A program made the position numbers and the translations under genes. The notes under the pieces were generated by a model. That model had not been told where the DNA came from. It did no database searches and worked only from the letters and a program-made list of their open reading frames with translations. A stretch of DNA of 64,000 bases from Spinacia oleracea (lineage: Eukaryota; Streptophyta; Magnoliopsida; Caryophyllales; Amaranthaceae): positions 37,451,542 through 37,515,541 of the forward strand of contig NC_079492.1 in the NCBI RefSeq assembly GCF_020520425.1, written 5' to 3'. Shown here in pieces: positions 59,217-64,000 of this stretch (positions are counted from its first letter, which is position 1; the number at the start of each line of letters is the position of its first letter).

Positions 59217-61788
59217 ATGCCTCGTCACACTCGGAGAAAGCTCGCTGAATCATCTGTGGTTCGAGCTTCTGAGGAAGAGGCTTCGGATGATCAAGCGGCT
59301 GCAATAAATGCGCCAGGTGGGGGTATGGTTCCCCGAGATGCGCCTGCTTTCCCTGGTGCTGGTTGGACCCCTTCCGACCTGGTGTTTCGGCCGGATTGGC
59401 ACTTGTCTCAGCGGCCTCGCGCTGGCATGGTGAGTCTTGTACTGTGTTTTGAATTTGTACTTTGTACTTGTATAGGTCTTGAGCTAACTCGTTCACCTGT
59501 AGGCCGACGGAAAGTCGTTCCGTACTTACTGGTCCTTGGTGGAGGTTTAGAGGGCCTTTAAAGCTCTCCGTGCTGATGCAGAGGCTATGGAGATTTGGTC
59601 GCAGATGGGCCTGGCCGATTTCTTGCGCACCATTGGAGGTTCCCCGAGGAGAACAGGGATTAAAAACCGTTTGTGGGCTTTGTTAGAACGGTGGTGGGAT
59701 ACCACCAACACTTTCCACATGGCATGGGGGGAGATTACTATTACCCCTCTTGAATTTTCTATGATTACAGGTCTTCCTTTTTCTGAGAGGAATGTGACCT
59801 TTGACTCTGAGTTGACGTGGCGCTCGGCCGCTGCCAGGGACTTGCTCTTCCCTGTTGTTGATTTGTCAGAGGACGACTCTCACGCTTCTCTGACGGTGCT
59901 TGTGGATTCTATCTGTGGTGAGGAAGTGTTCCCGGAGCAGAGGGTTAGGCTCTTCCTCCTTGTCTTGGTTAGCAGAGTGATTGCCCCGAGTAGGAACAGT
60001 CGGGTGCATATTAGCTTCTTGTCCGCTCTGAGGGACTTGAGAGCTGTTTGGCATATAGCCACCTCTTGTATGGAATGGGGCGGGCCTCCCGGACTCCACT
60101 GGGGAGTGACCCGAGCATGGCTGCTCTGTGGAGCGTGCTGGAGGTATTCGAGACTCCTTGTACTTCGTACTTTGTATTTGTATGCTAGTATCTTGAACTT
60201 GACTGATGTTTTGTTTGTTCCTTGAAAGATTTGGATCTATGAGCACTTTCCGACTTTGGCGTCGGAGCGTACTGGAGATGCGGCTTACCCGTATGCTGCC
60301 TCTTGGATAGGAGCGGTGCACGTTGGTGCGTCCCTGGCGGCTTCTCGCAGGGCTTGGAGAGTTTTACCTGCTGATGGGGTAATATCCTTGTACTGTTTTG
60401 CTTTCTTGTATTTGTATTTGTATGGTTGCCTGAGTTGTCTGCTTTGTAGGTGGTATGGCGTCCTTTTGCCAACGCAGTTGTACCTGCCTCAGCTGCTCGT
60501 GCCCATTTCCTGTCTGGGCGGCGGGTTTTGCTTCCAGGGGTGTACCGCCATATGTGGTATCTGGGGGAGCGGGTGTCCCCTCAGCACAATTCGGGGAAGA
60601 GACTCATCCCCAAGGACCAACCAGGGTCCATGCTGGCGTTGGATGAAGAGTTGGCCCGGCTCTATGTGGAGGCTACGGGCGATGCTGTTTGCCGCTCTTG
60701 GAGGGATTTTGTACACAGGAAGGGGAGCTATGATGACTTCCTAAGGAGGTTGGCTCCACCAGTACGCTTTGTACTGCCGGTGAGCTTTTGAACCTTGTAT
60801 TCTTGTATTCTTGTATTCTTGTATTGATGTATTGATTGGATGATTGTATGATTGTATGTAGGAGGAGGAGATTGATCCTGAGGACATTCCTCATGCTGAT
60901 AGGATCCTTCGCTATGAGAATTCAGACGGGGAAGAGGTGGTGGAGACCATTCCTTGGGCTTCTCCTCCGCACCGAAAATCATATGATGCTGTACCTGAGC
61001 ATTACGCCCCTGTAAGTACTGTTGCATTTTTGAAACTGTTTGTAACTTTGCATGGAAAAATTGATCGTGAATTTTGTATGCAGGCGCCTCGAATGAGAGT
61101 GCGTCGCTGGATGCTCTTGCTTGATTCTTGGAAGAGGCAGTGCGCCAAGCTGACCCGGAAGCTTTCTGGCCGGAATAGAGAGGTACCTCACTTGATCTTG
61201 AAACTTGTATACTGGAAATTCCAACTGGGAAATTGATTCTTGAAATTGTATCTTGTATAGGAGCGTCGTCGAGACCGTAGAGACTCTGTTGACAGGGAGC
61301 CTCAGGCGGAGACGTCCTTGGGACAGGAGGGACCAAGCTTGGAGCTGGGACAGGGGTCCGGTGCTGGTGCTCATCAGAGGCATTCTGATGCTGAGTGGGG
61401 AGCTTCCCCTTTTGTACATGTTGACCCCACCAGGCATTCATTTGGAGGTGCTAGCGGTTCACGGCCCTTTGTTCCTCCTTCTGGCTATTACTTCGCAGGA
61501 AGTGGTCCCCAGCCTTGGGGTGCAGGTTCATGGGCTTGCTACGCAGAGATGGAGAGGATGCGCCAGGCTCAGATGTTTGGGTCGTACCCGTATATGCCGA
61601 TGCCGCCGCCTTATCAGTATTCCTCTCCTCAGCATGGAGTTCATCCCTCCACTGGCACACTTGGTATCTCGGAGGAGGATCCTAGTACCCCTGGGACGGA
61701 GCTGGATCGGGAGTTGGAGCGCCTTAGGAGGCGTAGCAGGGACAAGGGGCCTGTGGTTGACGTCACCGCTGATGATGACTCAGACTGA
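59217..61788 (+). pseudogene. Plant mobile domain (PMD, MAIN-like) gene inside a Tat-like element
   Basis: PMD proteins include cellular MAIN/MAIL1 and many transposon-borne relatives. Exons: 59217-59429, 59503 to about 60143, 60229-60378, 60450-60779, 60862-61011, 61084-61182 and 61261-61788. From exon 3 on every junction is phase 0 with GT-AG ends. The domain shows LWALLERWWDTTNTFHM, GEITITPLEFSMITGLPF, then, after a frameshift near 60041-60050, LLYGMGRASRTPLGSDPS and WIYEHFP, and later FLSGRRVLLPG. The C-terminal part is Gly/Pro-rich with an ELERLRRRSRDK helix and acidic end DDDSD. TAG at 59548-59550 also interrupts exon 2. Introns are rich in CTTGTA and TTGAAC strings, as is the rest of the element. 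Two lesions suggest a recent pseudogene; translation from 59587 would bypass the stop only. Confidence 0.82.
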
Positions 61789-62103
61789 CCCTGCATGGTA
61801 GCGAGTTCCAGCTTGCCTAGGTTGATTTTGTATAGGCTGGATTGTATTGTGTTTGTATGGCTTGAAACTTGAATTTTTGTATGGTTTGTATGGTTTTGAA
61901 CTTGAATTTTTGTATGATTTGTATGGTTTCGAACTTGAATTGGTTTGTAAAATTTGAATATTGGCTTTTGTATGTTTGAATGCTTGAAATTGTATGCGTT
62001 GTTTGTGCCTTTAAATTTTGTAGCTATAAGCATGCATGACAATTTTGCGAAAAAATTTGAAAAAAATTTGCCCATTTTTTCGGGTGTATATACCCACTAT
62101 AAG
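61789..62103. other. 3' tail of the PMD unit
   Basis: Repetitive TTGTATGGTTTGTATGG and GAACTTGAATTTTTGTATG strings, then AT-rich DNA up to the insertion point of the next element. No gene. Confidence 0.5.
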
Positions 62104-63519
62104 TGACAGGCTAAATCGCACTCCTATCAAAGATAAACCTAACGTTCACCAACTAAAAATATAGCAAGGGAAGCAGGGATCGTATCCACAGGGAAACAAT
62201 GTTCTTTCTACTATTAATTAACTAATCTAGACTACTGGTAACAAAGAATTGGATTGGTTTGTATATTAAGCTAAGGCAAATAATCAAACTGGAATATAAC
62301 AATATTAAGGGAATCTAGGGCAGCGGTTCACCACGAATGCAGACCGGGATAGGACAACGGACAATAACATTTAATTAACAATCATAACTAGGAAAACATG
62401 CATCTCTCAAATCTTATGAATTCCTTAGGATAGAACAACTAGAGGGCTCTCGCTACGTACTAGAAATAATTCCTATCTAATAGCCACAGACCAAAAACAT
62501 CAGATTTATACCTCTCGGCGCATAATCTAAGGTTAATCAAACTCAAATCAAAATAGTCCGGCCGAACAGAATTGACGAGCAATAATAATAAGCTATAGAA
62601 ATTATAATCAATCAATCAAATAATCAAGTCCACATATAATCCCAATCATGCATTCATGGATCCCCTAAACCCTAGAAATTAAACTACTCACTCATGATAA
62701 CTAATAACAAAGCGATTAACATAATGGAAAACATGATCAAAGCAATAGAATAAATTAAAGTGAGAAGCAGTACCTAATTCTCCAACAATGGAAATTGAAA
62801 GCTTGTGTTTTTATATAAATCGAACTAAGTGTTTGAATTAATGTAGAGAAGAAATAAAACTTAGAGAAATAAACTAAGGGTTTAGTGCTGGAAAATAAGA
62901 TGCCACTAAAAATAAAAGGGGCTAGTATTTATAGTTTTCCCAAAATATAGCCCAAAACCGGAAATAAAAACTCGCGCATAAGTGCTGGGGTTGGCGTCGC
63001 CCGATCGGGCATCGCTTCGCCCGATCGGGCGATCCACTCGATGGTCGGCCCGATCGGGCCAAAATCCGCCCGATCGGGCGGTTTGTGAACTCTCCATACA
63101 ACCTCCAGATTGACCGCCCGATCCGGATCGGGCGAAATGCGCCCGATCGGGCGCGCGTTGACGATTCCATATTGCTTATAAATCCGCCCGATGGTTGCAT
63201 TTCGCCCACAGCTTCCAGGGCGATTTGCAATCTTCAATGTAGCTCACCCATATCACTGAGTCTAACTCCCGGGGCTCAACCATAAGCATCCAAGGATCCC
63301 GAAAGTCGACGATGGAGGTCCCGAACTTCTCGGACTCATATAGTGGCCTAGATCAACAATGAAACGGGTCTAAAACGACCAATTTCTCATAATTAAACCT
63401 GAAACTCAAGGCGCACTCAATAACACATATTAGTACTAGAAACGGCTCCTAAGAGCACGTTTGACACATAAAAGCACTAAGGGACGGGGGTAAAAATACT
63501 ATATAAAACATGCATATCA
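62104..63519 (-). repeat. 3' LTR of the Athila-like element with GATC palindrome cluster
   Basis: 1416 bp. A minus-strand TATA box (CTATAAATA, about 62926-62934) lies downstream of a cluster of CGCCCGATCGGGCG-type palindromes (62998-63155; at least five near-perfect copies plus one interrupted copy CCCGATCCGGATCGGGC). The cluster stands out in AT-rich DNA. Confidence 0.65.
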
Positions 63520-64000
63520 AACCTCCCCAAGCTAGATCCTTGCTTGTCCCTAAGCAAGGAAATCATCGATGAACACAAAACCAACTTCACCCCCGACATA
63601 ATTCAAAATGAAAAACATAATTCGAGGCAAAATCCAACAAGCATGCATCAGTGTTAACCAATCAAATTCATTCAACCGCCAATCCACCTCAACAATTGTC
63701 ACGCAAAGCGAACCACAAGTGTACAATGGAATTCAAGACTAGTGCTCACACACTCGTCACTCATTTATGTGGCGGATAAAAAATGTACCCGTTCGCTCCC
63801 CTCCCAACATATATGTGTACAATGCCCTCCCAAACTCACAACACTCGTAATGTGTCATGTCATAACTTGCATTGATAAACAACTACTTTCACATTAATAT
63901 GACTCTATGCACAAAGGTCGGAAGGTCTTCAAAGCTTGTAATGATAGGCTTAGGTAGAGGTGCGGTAAATTTGGGTAAAACGTGAGCTTAAAGCCTTGGC
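62104..64000 (-). mobile_element. Athila-like Ty3/gypsy element, 3' LTR and start of the internal region
   Basis: The LTR runs 62104-63519 (plus strand TGACAGG..GCATATCA; minus strand TGATATGC..AGCCTGTCA). On its right a minus-strand purine tract GCTTGGGGAGGTT (63520-63532) marks it as the 3' LTR of a minus-strand element. The internal part beside it (CTTGCTTGTCCCTAAGC) and the LTR block AGCAGGGATCGTATCCACAG resemble sequences common in plant Athila elements; this is from memory of the family, not a search. The remaining internal 0.5 kb shows no ORF. The element runs off the window. Confidence 0.6.

Larger units (their letters stand above)
56311..62103 (-). mobile_element. Ty3/gypsy Tat-like retrotransposon, 3' part only
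   Basis: The 3' LTR (56311-58051) is followed to the right by a polypurine tract and about 4 kb of internal DNA, until another LTR element begins at 62104. On the minus strand the LTR starts TGTAGACACC and has a TATA box CCTATAAATACC. The internal part contains no gag-pol but carries a plant mobile domain gene in antisense. Extra ORFs, sense or antisense, between pol and the 3' LTR are known for the Tat lineage. No target duplication can be checked because the other end is outside or cut off. Confidence 0.7.

Overview
This is nuclear DNA from a flowering plant, almost certainly a eudicot. The evidence is AT-rich intergenic sequence, GT-AG introns, plant retrotransposon lineages, a plant mobile domain gene, and fragments of plant-specific genes (WHIRLY, TRICHOME BIREFRINGENCE-LIKE, BSK kinase, BOR boron transporter). 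The species cannot be fixed from sequence alone. I see no gene that is both intact and clearly cellular. The window is a nest of transposable elements and gene fragments.

Left part (1-16 kb): AT-rich sequence leads into an unrecognised gene (coding part 7238-9737, possible first exon at 3528) whose protein has two double-stranded-RNA-binding-like segments. A minus-strand solo LTR (8174-9656, target duplication GAGGT) sits in its last exon. A young Ty1/copia element (10351-16066, target duplication AGTAG) follows. It keeps part of integrase, reverse transcriptase and RNase H but has lost gag and protease.

Middle part (16-44 kb): a decayed autonomous-type Helitron on the plus strand. Its Rep/helicase gene (20053-29080) is split by a 4.1-kb CACTA transposon (20820-24966, target duplication AAC) that carries exons of a RecQ/SIM-type DNA helicase, so it is a Pack-CACTA. 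The gene also has a nonsense codon, a frameshift and a mutated Walker A motif. Downstream, all in the same orientation, come exon-sized pieces of a TBL gene, a WHIRLY gene and a dihydroxy-acid dehydratase gene (with a Stowaway MITE in its intron). Then comes a replication protein A-like gene (34903-43293) broken by a stop codon and by a chromovirus-type LTR plus partial internal region (36650 to about 41.5 kb). Two exons of a boron transporter follow.

Right part (45-64 kb): a minus-strand copia-type element (45309-55627, target duplication GAAAG) interrupts one exon of a BSK-type kinase. Its two LTRs are nearly identical although its pol region is full of stops. Next is the 3' LTR (56311-58051, minus strand) and internal region of a Ty3/gypsy Tat-like element that carries an antisense, multi-exon plant mobile domain gene with its own TATA promoter (58676-61788). 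Last is the 3' LTR (62104-63519, minus strand) of an Athila-like element whose body runs off the window.

How the parts fit: the Rep/helicase and RPA-like genes are the replication module of one Helitron. The TBL, WHIRLY and DHAD pieces look like its captured cargo. The later insertions (solo LTR, copia, CACTA, chromovirus, MITE) dissect it. The outer ends of the Helitron could not be placed.
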